From positions 2,700,001 through 2,764,000 of the forward strand of contig NZ_CP029185.2 of NCBI RefSeq assembly GCF_003096015.2: a DNA stretch of 64,000 nt, written 5' to 3'. The translations under genes and the position numbers were made by a program. Under the pieces are notes generated by a model. It made no database searches. It saw only the letters and a list, made by a program, of their open reading frames with translations, and was not told the DNA's origin. This DNA comes from Limnobaculum parvum (GTDB lineage: Bacteria > Pseudomonadota > Gammaproteobacteria > Enterobacterales > Enterobacteriaceae). Shown in pieces: positions 25,601 to 34,471 of the stretch. Each line of letters opens with the position of its first letter. The stretch's first letter is position 1.

Positions 25601-28267
25601 TTATGCCAGACGTGGGTTAACTTTGTCTGCATCGATACCAAATTTGGTAATCGCTTCAGCCACAACGCTGGCCGGTACATCGCCGCGTTTTGCCAGTTCA
25701 CCCAGTGCAGCAACCACAACGTAGGAAGCATCAACTTCGAAGTGGTGACGTAGGTTTTCGCGGCTGTCTGAACGACCGAAGCCATCAGTACCCAGTACGC
25801 GGAACTCGCTGGCTGGAATAAAGTTACGAATTTGTTCAGCAAACAGCTTCATATAGTCAGTGGAAGCTACAGCTGGTGCATCATTCATCACTTGAGCAAC
25901 ATAAGGCACACGTGGAGTTTCTAACGGATGCAACATGTTCCAACGCTCACAATCCTGACCATCACGAGCCAGTTCAGTGAATGAAGTTACGCTGTAAACA
26001 TCCGAACTGATGCCGTAATCTTTCGCCAGAATCTGAGACGCTTCACGTACATGAGGCAGAATAGAACCTGAACCCATCAGTTGAACTTTACCTTTACCAT
26101 TGCCCGCGACGGTTTCCAGTTTATAGATACCTCTACGGATACCCTCTTCCACACCTTCCGGCATTGCTGGCATGTGGTAGTTTTCGTTCAGGGTAGTGAT
26201 GTAGTAGTAAACGTTCTCCTGATTGCCATACATACGCTGTAAACCGTCATGCATGATAACAGCCACTTCATAAGCGTAAGTTGGGTCATAAGAGATACAG
26301 TTAGGGATAGTCAGAGCTTGAATGTGGCTGTGACCATCTTCGTGCTGTAGGCCTTCGCCGTTCAGCGTAGTACGGCCAGAAGTACCACCCACTAAGAAGC
26401 CACGAGCTTGCTGATCCCCTGCCATCCAGCACAGGTCACCAATACGTTGGAAACCGAACATGGAGTAGTAAATGTAGAACGGAATCATTGGGCAATCGTT
26501 GGTGCTGTAAGACGTTGCAGCAGCCAGCCATGATGCACCCGCACCCAGCTCGTTAATACCTTCCTGCAGAATCTGACCCTTCTCATCTTCTTTATAGTAA
26601 GCCACTTGCTCACGGTCCTGAGGAACGTATTGCTGGCCTTTAGGACTATAAATACCGATTTGACGGAACAGACCTTCCATACCGAAAGTACGCGCTTCAT
26701 CAGCCAGAATCGGCACTAAACGAGGACCGATTGAGGCATCTTTCAGCATAACGTTCAGCGCACGAACGAAGGCAATCGTGGTAGAAATTTCTTTATTCTG
26801 TTCTTCCAGCAGTTGGCTGAATTCACTTAACGCAGGAATCGTCAGCGGCTGAGTAAACTCAGTTAAACGGCTTGGTAAATAACCTTCTAACGCATTACGG
26901 CGTTCGTGCAGGTATTTGTACTCTTCAGAATCTTTTTCCAGCGTCAGCAGAGGCAGTTTTTCAATATCGGCATCAGCGACAGGCACATTGAAACGATCGC
27001 GGAATTGGCGAACGCCGTCCATGTTCATTTTCTTAACCTGATGAGCGATGTTTTTACCTTCTGCGGTTTCACCCATACCATAACCTTTGATGGTGTGAGC
27101 TAAAATCACCGTTGGCTGACCCTGAGTTTCTTGTGCTTTCTTCAGTGCGGCATACACTTTTCTTGGATCGTGGCCGCCGCGGTTCAGAGCCCAGATTTCG
27201 TCATCGGTCATATCTTTGACCAGCGCAGCGGTTTCTGGGTATCTGCCGAAGAAGTGTTCACGAACGTAAGCACCGTTTCTGGACTTGAATGTCTGATAAT
27301 CACCATCAACGGTTTCGTTCATTAACTGAATCAGTTTACCGGTGGTGTCTTTACGCAGCAGCTCTTCCCAACGGTCGCCCCACATGACTTTAATTACGCT
27401 CCAGCCGGCGCCTTTAAAGATGCCTTCCAGTTCGTTAACAATTTTACCGTTACCAGTAACCGGGCCATCAAGACGCTGCAAGTTACAGTTGATGATGAAC
27501 ACCAAATTGTCCAGTTTGTCACGGGTCGCTATGGTGATAGCGCCTTTAGATTCTGGCTCATCCATTTCACCATCACCGAGGAAGGCATAAACGGTTTGTG
27601 CAGAAGTATCTTTCAGGCCACGGTTATGCAGGTATTTCAGGAAACGAGCCTGATAAATGGCGCTGATTGGACCCAGACCCATAGAAACGGTTGGGAACTG
27701 CCAGAATTCCGGCATCAGTTTAGGGTGAGGATAAGAAGAAAGACCTTTACCATGAACTTCCTGACGGAAGTTATTCATTTGCTCTTCGGTCAGACGGCCT
27801 TCAAGGAAAGCACGGGCGTAAATCCCCGGTGAAATGTGGCCCTGGAAGAACACCAGATCGCCGCCGTCTTTAGCGTTACGAGCACGGAAGAAGTGGTTAA
27901 AACACACATCATAAATCGTGGCTGAAGACTGGAACGATGCCATATGGCCACCCAGTTCCAGATCTTTCTTGGAAGCGCGTAATACGGTCATCACCGCATT
28001 CCAACGAATAATAGAACGGATACGACGTTCTAAATCAAGGTTACCTGGATAGGTAGGTTCTTCAGACAGTGGGATGGTATTAATGTAATCACTGACGAAC
28101 CCTTCACCTGAAGGTAAATTGACGCCGGCCTTACGTGCAGACGCCATAACCTGATCAATCAGGTATTGAGCTCGCTCAACACCTTCTTCACGGATGACCG
28201 ATTCGATCGCCTGCAACCAATCGCGGGTTTCAATCGGATCCACGTCTTGATTTACAATTTCCGACAT
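25601..28267 (-). CDS. aceE: Pyruvate dehydrogenase E1 component
   Basis: Homodimeric thiamine-diphosphate E1 enzyme that decarboxylates pyruvate and acetylates the E2 lipoyl groups. The 888 residues match the E. coli length of 887. The cofactor motif starts GDGEMDEPESKGAI and ends NCNLQRLDGPV. Other family stretches are GHISPGIYARAFLEGRL, with a substrate-channel His, and AHTIKGYGMG. It ends FGIDADKVNPRLA. It lies 118 bases after pdhR with a long imperfect hairpin between, and 14 bases before aceF. Confidence 0.97.
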   Translation of the reverse strand: MSEIVNQDVDPIETRDWLQAIESVIREEGVERAQYLIDQVMASARKAGVNLPSGEGFVSDYINTIPLSEEPTYPGNLDLERRIRSIIRWNAVMTVLRASKKDLELGGHMASFQSSATIYDVCFNHFFRARNAKDGGDLVFFQGHISPGIYARAFLEGRLTEEQMNNFRQEVHGKGLSSYPHPKLMPEFWQFPTVSMGLGPISAIYQARFLKYLHNRGLKDTSAQTVYAFLGDGEMDEPESKGAITIATRDKLDNLVFIINCNLQRLDGPVTGNGKIVNELEGIFKGAGWSVIKVMWGDRWEELLRKDTTGKLIQLMNETVDGDYQTFKSRNGAYVREHFFGRYPETAALVKDMTDDEIWALNRGGHDPRKVYAALKKAQETQGQPTVILAHTIKGYGMGETAEGKNIAHQVKKMNMDGVRQFRDRFNVPVADADIEKLPLLTLEKDSEEYKYLHERRNALEGYLPSRLTEFTQPLTIPALSEFSQLLEEQNKEISTTIAFVRALNVMLKDASIGPRLVPILADEARTFGMEGLFRQIGIYSPKGQQYVPQDREQVAYYKEDEKGQILQEGINELGAGASWLAAATSYSTNDCPMIPFYIYYSMFGFQRIGDLCWMAGDQQARGFLVGGTSGRTTLNGEGLQHEDGHSHIQALTIPNCISYDPTYAYEVAVIMHDGLQRMYGNQENVYYYITTLNENYHMPAMPEGVEEGIRRGIYKLETVAGNGKGKVQLMGSGSILPHVREASQILAKDYGISSDVYSVTSFTELARDGQDCERWNMLHPLETPRVPYVAQVMNDAPAVASTDYMKLFAEQIRNFIPASEFRVLGTDGFGRSDSRENLRHHFEVDASYVVVAALGELAKRGDVPASVVAEAITKFGIDADKVNPRLA

Positions 28268-28305
28268 GGTTGTTTCCTTATTCTATCTTTACGTTAGTTA
28301 TTCAA

Positions 28306-28361
28306 AGCCTGTCTTAATCGCGTCTTATACCGAAGAAATGCAGACGTTATTAAGACAGGCT
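28306..28361 (-). promoter_or_regulatory. Long imperfect hairpin between pdhR and aceE
   Basis: AGCCTGTCTTAAT (28306-28318) pairs perfectly with ATTAAGACAGGCT (28349-28361). After a 2x2 mismatch, CGTCT (28321-28325) pairs with AGACG (28342-28346), leaving a 16-base loop. There is no T-run next to it on the minus strand, so it is not a plain terminator. Likely roles are RNA processing or stabilisation of aceEF mRNA, or attenuation. Confidence 0.6.
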
Positions 28362-28385
28362 CGGTGTTGTGGTGAGCTGAAAGCT

Positions 28386-29150
28386 CTAATCCCTATGCTG
28401 CTGTAACAACCGCAGCGATCGCTCGCGACGAGTATGTTCTCGGTCGAGGTCGAGCAGCACTTCCTCGATAAAGGCTAAATGCCGATGCGATGCTTCACGT
28501 GCTTTTTCTGGCTCACGTGCAACAATAGCTTCGAATATACTAGCCCTGTGATTACTCACTCTTTCCAGCATTTCACGGCGGGAATAGAGCAAATCGAAAT
28601 TCTGACGGACATTCTGTTCTAACAACGGCGTCATGCAGCGCAGCAGGTGGAGCAATACCACATTGTGGCTGGCCTCTGTCACTGCTGTCTGATATTGCAT
28701 TACGGCTTCAGCTTCGTTTTGTTTATCACCGGAAGCCTGTGCTATTTCTATTTGCTGGTGATATTCACGGATACGCTGAAAATCTTCATCGGTACCACGT
28801 AAAGCTGCGTAATAAGCCGCTATACCCTCTAAGGCATGTCGCGTTTCTAACAGATCAAATTGGGATTCTGGATGATCGGCCAACAGCTCGCTTAAAGGAT
28901 CTCTTAAACTTTGCCACAGGTTGGTTTGTACAAACGTACCGCCCCCTTGCCGACGTAATAATAGTCCTTTCGCTTCCAAACGCTGGATGGCTTCTCTTAA
29001 TGACGGGCGGGAAACATCGAATTGTTTAGCTAACTCGCGCTCAGGAAGAAGTTTCTCCCCGGGACGGAGGGTTCCTTCAAGAATCAGCGTCTCGAGCTGC
29101 TGCTCTATCACGTCGGATAACTTGGGTTGACGAACCTTGCTATAAACCAT
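28386..29150 (-). CDS. pdhR: Pyruvate-responsive repressor PdhR (GntR/FadR type)
   Basis: Transcription factor that represses the pdh operon until pyruvate binds. The ATG at 29150 (MVYSKVRQPKLSDVIEQQLE) gives 254 residues, the E. coli length; an in-frame start at 29198 would add 16 residues. The N-terminal winged helix carries GEKLLPERELAKQFDVSRPS, then LREAIQRLEAKGLLLRRQGG. The C-terminal FCD effector domain begins near DLLETRHALEG and has the metal-binding histidines of the family. A perfect PdhR operator lies 29 bases upstream, so autoregulation is very likely. Confidence 0.96.
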   Translation of the reverse strand: MVYSKVRQPKLSDVIEQQLETLILEGTLRPGEKLLPERELAKQFDVSRPSLREAIQRLEAKGLLLRRQGGGTFVQTNLWQSLRDPLSELLADHPESQFDLLETRHALEGIAAYYAALRGTDEDFQRIREYHQQIEIAQASGDKQNEAEAVMQYQTAVTEASHNVVLLHLLRCMTPLLEQNVRQNFDLLYSRREMLERVSNHRASIFEAIVAREPEKAREASHRHLAFIEEVLLDLDREHTRRERSLRLLQQHRD

Positions 29151-29178
29151 AATGCTTCTCAAAAATGCCCTGAAGTCA

Positions 29179-29193
29179 ATTGGTAATACCAAT
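29179..29193 (-). promoter_or_regulatory. PdhR operator
   Basis: ATTGGTAATACCAAT is a perfect match to the PdhR box (ATTGGT-N3-ACCAAT). It lies 29 bases upstream of the pdhR start, the same place as in E. coli. Confidence 0.9.
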
Positions 29194-29887
29194 ATCAAAA
29201 GTGTGACGATAAAGTAACAAATTATTCACCTTGTGTCCATATGGCCTTTGACCTAAATCATAAAACCTTACCTATCGCTGTGATTTATACAAGGTATTGT
29301 TAATTATCATACCAATAAAGAGGTACACCCAATTCAACAACCTCACAATAATTTAACGTTTTTTAAACGAATAAAAAGTAAAACTGAAGCGGATCAGCAA
29401 ACCAATTTGTGAATATAAAATCGATTCAAAAGAGATTACATTCAATCTAAAAAGTTAATCGATGTGATTGACAGGATAGCTTCCTAAAAATTTATTGAAT
29501 ATTTGTGAAATTGCCTGATTAGTGACATCCGTTTATGGAAGAAAGCATCCCACAAAATGCTATTTTTTGAACACCAAGTTTATCATTCCAGCCCTATCTA
29601 TAAGCAGATCGAAATCAGTAAAAACACCTTTATGTGACATCTGTTGCTTAAAATGTAGATGGAATCACTGGTTTGATATTGCCATTATCTCATTTACGCC
29701 AGTGTCAGATAAAAATATCAAACCCTATTTAATTGAAAAATAAGTAATTAAAAAATATTATTTTCAATTTATTACGCAAGAAAGAAGAGAATAAAACGCT
29801 GAAGAAAGAAAAATAATGCAAACTTTTTTGTTTACCACTATTCTTCCCGCACGAATAGATGGTATCTAAAAACTTTTTATTGGTAAC

Positions 29888-29905
29888 TGTAAATATTTTA
29901 ATACA
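29888..29905 (+). promoter_or_regulatory. Candidate TyrR box upstream of aroP
   Basis: TGTAAATATTTTAATACA keeps the invariant G and C 14 bases apart and ten of the twelve specified bases of the TyrR box (TGTAAA-N6-TTTACA). It lies 76 bases before the aroP ATG. E. coli aroP is TyrR-repressed. Confidence 0.5.
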
Positions 29906-29980
29906 GAGGGATAGCCCATCCAAAAAAATCCAATAAGAACAAACCGCTAAATGCAAAAAGCCAGTGAGGAAAGAAGAATA

Positions 29981-31321
29981 ATGAGTGAGCAGCTCAAACG
30001 CGGCCTTAAAAATCGCCATATTCAGTTAATTGCCTTAGGGGGTGCCGTCGGCACAGGCCTGTTTTTAGGTAGCGCTCAGACCATCAATATGGCGGGGCCA
30101 TCCGTTATTTTGGGCTATGCCATTGGCGGTATTATTGCTTTCCTGATTATGCGCCAATTAGGTGAAATGATTACTGAAGAGCCGGTAGCAGGGACGTTCA
30201 GCCACTTCTCTTATAAATACTGGGGGCCGTTTGCCGGTTTCCTGTCTGGGTGGAACTACTGGATGCTGTTTGTACTGGTCAGCATGGCGGAGCTAACCGC
30301 CGTAGGAATGTATGTTCAGTACTGGTGGCCGGACATACCTACTTGGGCTTCTGCGGCTTTCTTCTTTGTCCTAATAAACCTAATTAACCTCTCCACGGTT
30401 AAAGTTTACGGAGAGATGGAGTTCTGGTTTGCCATTATCAAAGTTGCCGCCATTATCGGTATGATTGCATTTGGTATCTGGTTATTGGCAACCGGTACTG
30501 GTGGTCCAGAAGCTGGGATCAATAATCTCTGGTCGCAGGGCGGATTTATTCCTTTTGGCTTTGAAGGTTTAGTAATGGCTACCGCTATTATCATGTTCTC
30601 TTTCGGTGGTCTGGAATTAATCGGTATTACCGCGGCTGAAGCGGATAACCCAGAAAAAACCATACCAAAAGCCATCAATCAAGTACTTTACCGTATTCTG
30701 ATTTTCTATATTGGTTCACTGGTTGTTTTGCTGTCTCTCTACCCATGGACCAAAGTCGTAGAAGGCGGTAGCCCATTCGTGATGATTTTCCACCACCTAA
30801 ACAGTAGTATGGTGGCTACGGCTCTGAATATCGTCGTTCTGACTGCTGCGCTGTCGGTTTATAACAGTTGTGTATACAGTAATAGCCGTATGCTTTACGG
30901 TTTGGCTTTACAGAAAAATGCGCCTCAGGCACTAGCGAGAACCAGCCGTCGCGGCGTACCGGTTAATGCAATTATATTTTCCAGTACGGTGGCAGCAATC
31001 GGGATTATCATTAATTACTTAATTCCTAAAGAGGCCATCAGTATTCTGATGTCGCTAGTGGTTTCCAGTATTGTGATTAACTGGGCGATGATTAGCCTGT
31101 CGCACTTGAAGTTCCGCGCAGCTAAAGACCGTGAGGGTGTAACTCCAAAATTTAAGGCTATCCTTTACCCATTTAGCAACTATCTGTGTTTGCTGTTCCT
31201 AGCTGGTGTATTGGTCATTATGTATATGACGCCAGGAATCCGTATTTCAGTGCAGTTGATTCCGGTTTGGCTGGTGATTTTAGGGATTGGGTATTTGATT
31301 ACCCGGAAAACAGTGAAGTAA
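29981..31321 (+). CDS. aroP: Aromatic amino acid permease AroP
   Basis: Proton symporter of the APC amino-acid permease family that imports Phe, Tyr and Trp. The ATG at 29981 (MSEQLKRGLKNRHIQLIALGGAVGT) is preferred because of the GAGGAAAG upstream and alignment with E. coli AroP; it gives 446 residues. Twelve hydrophobic segments are expected. Family signatures are GGAVGTGLFLGSAQ, SFGGLELIGITAAEADNPE and VYNSCVYSNSRML. PheP is the main alternative, but position next to pdhR and the sequence favour AroP. It is divergent from pdhR. Confidence 0.92.
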   Translation: MSEQLKRGLKNRHIQLIALGGAVGTGLFLGSAQTINMAGPSVILGYAIGGIIAFLIMRQLGEMITEEPVAGTFSHFSYKYWGPFAGFLSGWNYWMLFVLVSMAELTAVGMYVQYWWPDIPTWASAAFFFVLINLINLSTVKVYGEMEFWFAIIKVAAIIGMIAFGIWLLATGTGGPEAGINNLWSQGGFIPFGFEGLVMATAIIMFSFGGLELIGITAAEADNPEKTIPKAINQVLYRILIFYIGSLVVLLSLYPWTKVVEGGSPFVMIFHHLNSSMVATALNIVVLTAALSVYNSCVYSNSRMLYGLALQKNAPQALARTSRRGVPVNAIIFSSTVAAIGIIINYLIPKEAISILMSLVVSSIVINWAMISLSHLKFRAAKDREGVTPKFKAILYPFSNYLCLLFLAGVLVIMYMTPGIRISVQLIPVWLVILGIGYLITRKTVK

Positions 31322-31744
31322 GCGTTACTGTTGCTGTTTTTTGATGAGAAATCCCCCCATGACATGAACTGCCCCCATAAAGTTGGACGGTTTATATTTG
31401 GCGGGGATTTTTGTATCTGGAGTATCGCGTTTTAAAATAGGGTTTTGAGGATATTCCGGCCGTACAAAACAATATTGCGCATATCATCTTTGTGCTCGGT
31501 CGGAAGACCATTTGTACTTAGCACTGGAGTGCTCCGTGCCTAGTCCGCCTAGGGGCAGTTATGAAACACCTAACTGTGTTTCACCCTTCGGGCCAACGCA
31601 AGCGTTGTTCAAACAGGCTTTGCCTGTTTGTCCGGCAGCTAAAGCTGCTACGACCCCAACGGCGACCTCTCCCTCCGATAAGCGTTGCTAACACCCAAAA
31701 TGCCAAAACTACGATATGAATATTTGAGGGCCTGTAGTTCAAAT
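31322..31744. other. Intergenic region aroP-ampD
   Basis: This 423-base gap lies between convergent aroP and ampD. In E. coli ampE lies next to ampD in this interval, and no trace of it is seen here. The gap begins with a weak terminator-like stretch: short inverted repeats around the aroP stop, then a run of six T near 31336-31341. It is otherwise mostly copy B of the dispersed repeat. Confidence 0.65.
31451..31690 (-). repeat. Modular intergenic repeat, copy B (full form)
   Basis: Read on the minus strand it begins ATCGGAGGGAGAGGTCGCCG and ends TACGGCCGGAATATCC. Inside are consecutive small hairpins: GCAGCTTTAGCTGC, AAACAGGCAAAGCCTGTTT, CAACGCTTGCGTTG, GAAACAC/GTGTTTC, and GGTCTTCCGACC. 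The order matches copy A. The first hairpin replaces the GTCGACTTGGCGTCAGCC segment of A, showing that cassettes vary independently. Confidence 0.8.
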
Positions 31745-32293
31745 CTATTTATTAGTCTTAATCTGCTTTTTATAACGTTGCCAGTCGAAGTGTGGGCCGG
31801 GGTCGGTTTTGCGGCCGGGCGCGATGTCGCTGTGTCCGGTTATTCTTTCTGGTGTGATAGCGTAATGTTGGAGCAGTTGCTGGGTTAATTGTTGCAGGCT
31901 TTGGTACTGTGCCGGAGTGAAGTCCGTGGTGTCGGTTCCCTCCAGTTCGATACCGATGGAGAAGTCATTGCAACGTTCTCGCCCTTCAAACAGAGAGACG
32001 CCCGCATGCCAAGCGCGTTTATCAAAAGGAACATACTGGACAATCTGACCATCGCGTCGAATAAGGCAATGGGCAGAAACTCTCAGATGTTGAATTTCGG
32101 CAAAATAAGAATGCTCTTCTGGGTTTAAAGTACCGGTAAACAGTTGGTCAATATAGGGGCCACCAAACTCGCCGGGAGGCAGGCTAATATTGTGGATCAC
32201 CAGCAGTGAAGGTATCTCCCCTTCTGGTCTTTCATCAAAATGGGGGGACGGTACACGCTTAACGCCAACTATCCATCCTTGCTCTAGCTTCAT
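31745..32293 (-). CDS. ampD: 1,6-anhydro-N-acetylmuramyl-L-alanine amidase
   Basis: Cytoplasmic zinc amidase that removes peptides from anhydro-muropeptides in wall recycling and so limits AmpC beta-lactamase induction. The 182 residues match the family. Zinc ligands are the His of LLVIHNISLPP (near 34), the His of ITGHSDIAPGRKTDPGP (near 155) and the Asp of its TDPG. The partner gene ampE, usually next to it, is absent, and so is nadC, usually divergent from it. It is convergent with aroP across a repeat copy. Confidence 0.96.
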   Translation of the reverse strand: MKLEQGWIVGVKRVPSPHFDERPEGEIPSLLVIHNISLPPGEFGGPYIDQLFTGTLNPEEHSYFAEIQHLRVSAHCLIRRDGQIVQYVPFDKRAWHAGVSLFEGRERCNDFSIGIELEGTDTTDFTPAQYQSLQQLTQQLLQHYAITPERITGHSDIAPGRKTDPGPHFDWQRYKKQIKTNK

Positions 32294-32539
32294 TGAATGC
32301 CTCAGTTACCCTGCTGTTATCGCCCGATTATAAATATATCGGCTATTTCTGCGTACTGATTTCTCTTCACGCCACACGTTCACCCCACTAAATATGCAAA
32401 ACGTCTCCCATTATTTGATGCAATCAATACGCTATCACAAAATTGTCTGGAGACGGTTTCCTAAACACCAACTTAGCCATTTTCTTCCCTTCCAGCCTGA
32501 ATATGATGTCCGCACTTTCAATTATTCAGGAGTAAAAAG

Positions 32540-32989
32540 ATGAATCAACAAACTGGTTTTACCCTATTCGAACTGATGATCGCTATTGCGATTATTGCCA
32601 TTCTGACCGCCATTGGATTACCCGCCTATCAGGGTTATATTCAGAAAGCGGCACTCACCGATATGTTACAAGCAATGGTGCCTTACAAAACTGCGGTCGA
32701 ACTCTGCGCCCTAGAAAGCGGTGAGCTTAGTCAGTGTAATAACGGGAACGCTGGTATTTCAGCCACTAAAGAGACCCGCTATGTTTCCCGAATCTCCGTG
32801 GCTAATGGTGTGATTTCACTTGCAGGAAAAAATGCCCTATTAGGATTAAGTGTTGACCTGACCCCAACGCTCGATAATGCATCTGGCGGCCTACAGTGGC
32901 AGCGCAAATGTAGTAGCGATAAGCAAAACGATAATATGGTTCAGGCCTGTAATGACACCTTCCGTTTTGATGATGTGAGCAATCCATGA
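32540..32989 (+). CDS. ppdD: Type IV major prepilin (PpdD)
   Basis: Major pilin subunit of a type IV pilus. The 149-residue protein has a short leader with cleavage after Gly7 (MNQQTG-FTLFELMIAIAIIAILTAIG, with Phe as first mature residue and the conserved Glu5). This is followed by the class A pilin helix. Two cysteine pairs are present (CALESGELSQC and CSSDKQNDNMVQAC). An AGGAG ribosome site precedes the ATG. Its stop overlaps the hofB start (ATGA). It begins a pilA-pilB-pilC-like operon with hofB and hofC. nadC, which precedes it in E. coli, is missing here. Confidence 0.94.
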   Translation: MNQQTGFTLFELMIAIAIIAILTAIGLPAYQGYIQKAALTDMLQAMVPYKTAVELCALESGELSQCNNGNAGISATKETRYVSRISVANGVISLAGKNALLGLSVDLTPTLDNASGGLQWQRKCSSDKQNDNMVQACNDTFRFDDVSNP

Positions 32990-34461
32990 GTGAGATCAGT
33001 TTAATGACTCAACAGATAAGTGAAGAGGTCATTGCTGAATGTTTGCGCCATCAGGTAGTTCCGGTGGCGCTAAACCAACAGTACCTGACTATCGCCGCTA
33101 TACAAGGAGAACCGCTTCATCAAGTTACCGCCTCCCTCACCTTTACCTGTGGGAGGCAGGTTAAGATTGAATATTGGCCACGCATTAAAATTGAACAGTA
33201 TCTCAGCGACCTAAGCCATCATCGACCTAATAAAGCATTGCTGGAAGCCGCTGGACAACAGCAGCCTATTGAGGCCTCAGCAACTCAGGAACATGATGAT
33301 GAGCCGGTGGTACAGTTCATTAATCAGGTTATCCATCAGGCACTAAAACGTCGGGCTTCAGATATTCACTTTGAACCCTATACCAATCACTTTCGTATTC
33401 GCTTGCGTATTGACGGCTCTTTGCAAGAAGCAGCCTCGCCGCCTGTGGTTCTGGCTCCCCAACTCGTTGCTCGACTGAAAATTATGGCACAACTAAATAT
33501 TGCCGAACGACGACTTCCACAAGATGGGCAGCTCACGTTCCAGCACGATAATCAGGAGCGCGCATTGCGAATATCCACGCTACCGATTTCTGACGGTGAA
33601 AAAGTCGTTCTACGCGTGATGGAATCTGAACAGCATCAACAATCCATTGATACCCTTGGTATGTCTAATACTGAGCAGCAACTCTATATTCAGATGCTTC
33701 AGCAACCTCAAGGAATGATTTTGGTTACCGGGCCAACGGGTAGTGGTAAAACGATCACCCTGTACAGTGGACTACGCCTGTTAAATGATGTCAGTCGTAA
33801 TATCTGTAGTGTGGAAGATCCGGTGGAAATACCGACATCGGGTATTAACCAAACTCAAGTAAATAGCAAAATTGGCGTCACTTTCAATACGGCATTAAGG
33901 GCTTTTCTACGTCAAGACCCTGATGTACTGATGGTAGGAGAAATTCGCGATAAAGAAACCGCAGAAATCGCGGTAGAAGCGGCTCAAACCGGCCATTTAG
34001 TATTGGCTACCCTGCACACCAATTCGGCAGCAGAAACCTTAACTCGTCTCGGTCAAATGGGAATACCTGACTATCTGTTAGCCTCCTGCCTGAAACTGAT
34101 TGTCGCCCAGCGCCTTATTCGCTGTTTGTGTCCCCATTGTAAACAGCAGCGTATTGAACCCGATAATATTCATTTTGAACAAGATACTATCAGCTGTCGT
34201 ACTTTTGACGCTATTGGCTGTGAGCACTGTGTAGGGGGTTATTATGGCCGAACAGGGCTATATGAAATGTTGGTTATCAACGAAGATATTCGCCACGGGG
34301 TACTGACTGGTCAATCCGCTTCCCAGTTGCATCAGTTAGCCTGCCGCCACGGTATGACTTCGCTTTTACAGGCGGGAATCGCGTTGGTAAAGCTAGGTAC
34401 AACCTCTTTAGCGGAACTTTACCGAACGCTAGGGTCATCTTCTGAGTCCGCCATTTCGTAA
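32986..34461 (+). CDS. hofB: Type IV pilus extension ATPase (PilB/GspE family)
   Basis: Cytoplasmic hexameric ATPase that powers pilus polymerisation. The 491 residues comprise an N-terminal MshEN-like domain (to about 100), then RRASDIHFEPYTNHFRIR. The Walker A motif is VTGPTGSGKTITLYSG and the Asp box is CSVEDPVEIP. Walker B lies in LRQDPDVLMVGEIRDKETAEI and the His box in LATLHTNSAAETL. A zinc tetracysteine follows (CPHC and CEHC about 35 residues apart). All catalytic motifs look intact. It overlaps ppdD by four bases and is ten bases before hofC. Confidence 0.94.
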   Translation: MSEISLMTQQISEEVIAECLRHQVVPVALNQQYLTIAAIQGEPLHQVTASLTFTCGRQVKIEYWPRIKIEQYLSDLSHHRPNKALLEAAGQQQPIEASATQEHDDEPVVQFINQVIHQALKRRASDIHFEPYTNHFRIRLRIDGSLQEAASPPVVLAPQLVARLKIMAQLNIAERRLPQDGQLTFQHDNQERALRISTLPISDGEKVVLRVMESEQHQQSIDTLGMSNTEQQLYIQMLQQPQGMILVTGPTGSGKTITLYSGLRLLNDVSRNICSVEDPVEIPTSGINQTQVNSKIGVTFNTALRAFLRQDPDVLMVGEIRDKETAEIAVEAAQTGHLVLATLHTNSAAETLTRLGQMGIPDYLLASCLKLIVAQRLIRCLCPHCKQQRIEPDNIHFEQDTISCRTFDAIGCEHCVGGYYGRTGLYEMLVINEDIRHGVLTGQSASQLHQLACRHGMTSLLQAGIALVKLGTTSLAELYRTLGSSSESAIS

Positions 34462-34471
34462 TGGGTATTTT

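Larger units (their letters stand above)
29151..29980. other. Divergent regulatory region pdhR-aroP
   Basis: An unusually long gap (830 bases), AT-rich, between two divergent genes. It contains the PdhR operator near pdhR and a TyrR-like box near aroP. Two short open frames inside it (29522-29743 plus, 29729-30019 minus) lack ribosome sites and similarity to anything I know. The central 600 bases show no structure that I can name. Confidence 0.55.

Noticed and set aside
29522..29743. 73-codon plus-strand frame between pdhR and aroP
   Set aside because: No ribosome site; composition of the flanking non-coding DNA; Cys-rich run looks random.
29729..30019. 96-codon minus-strand frame overlapping the aroP start
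   Set aside because: Overlaps the aroP start antisense and is made of Phe/Leu/Lys codons expected from A/T-rich DNA.
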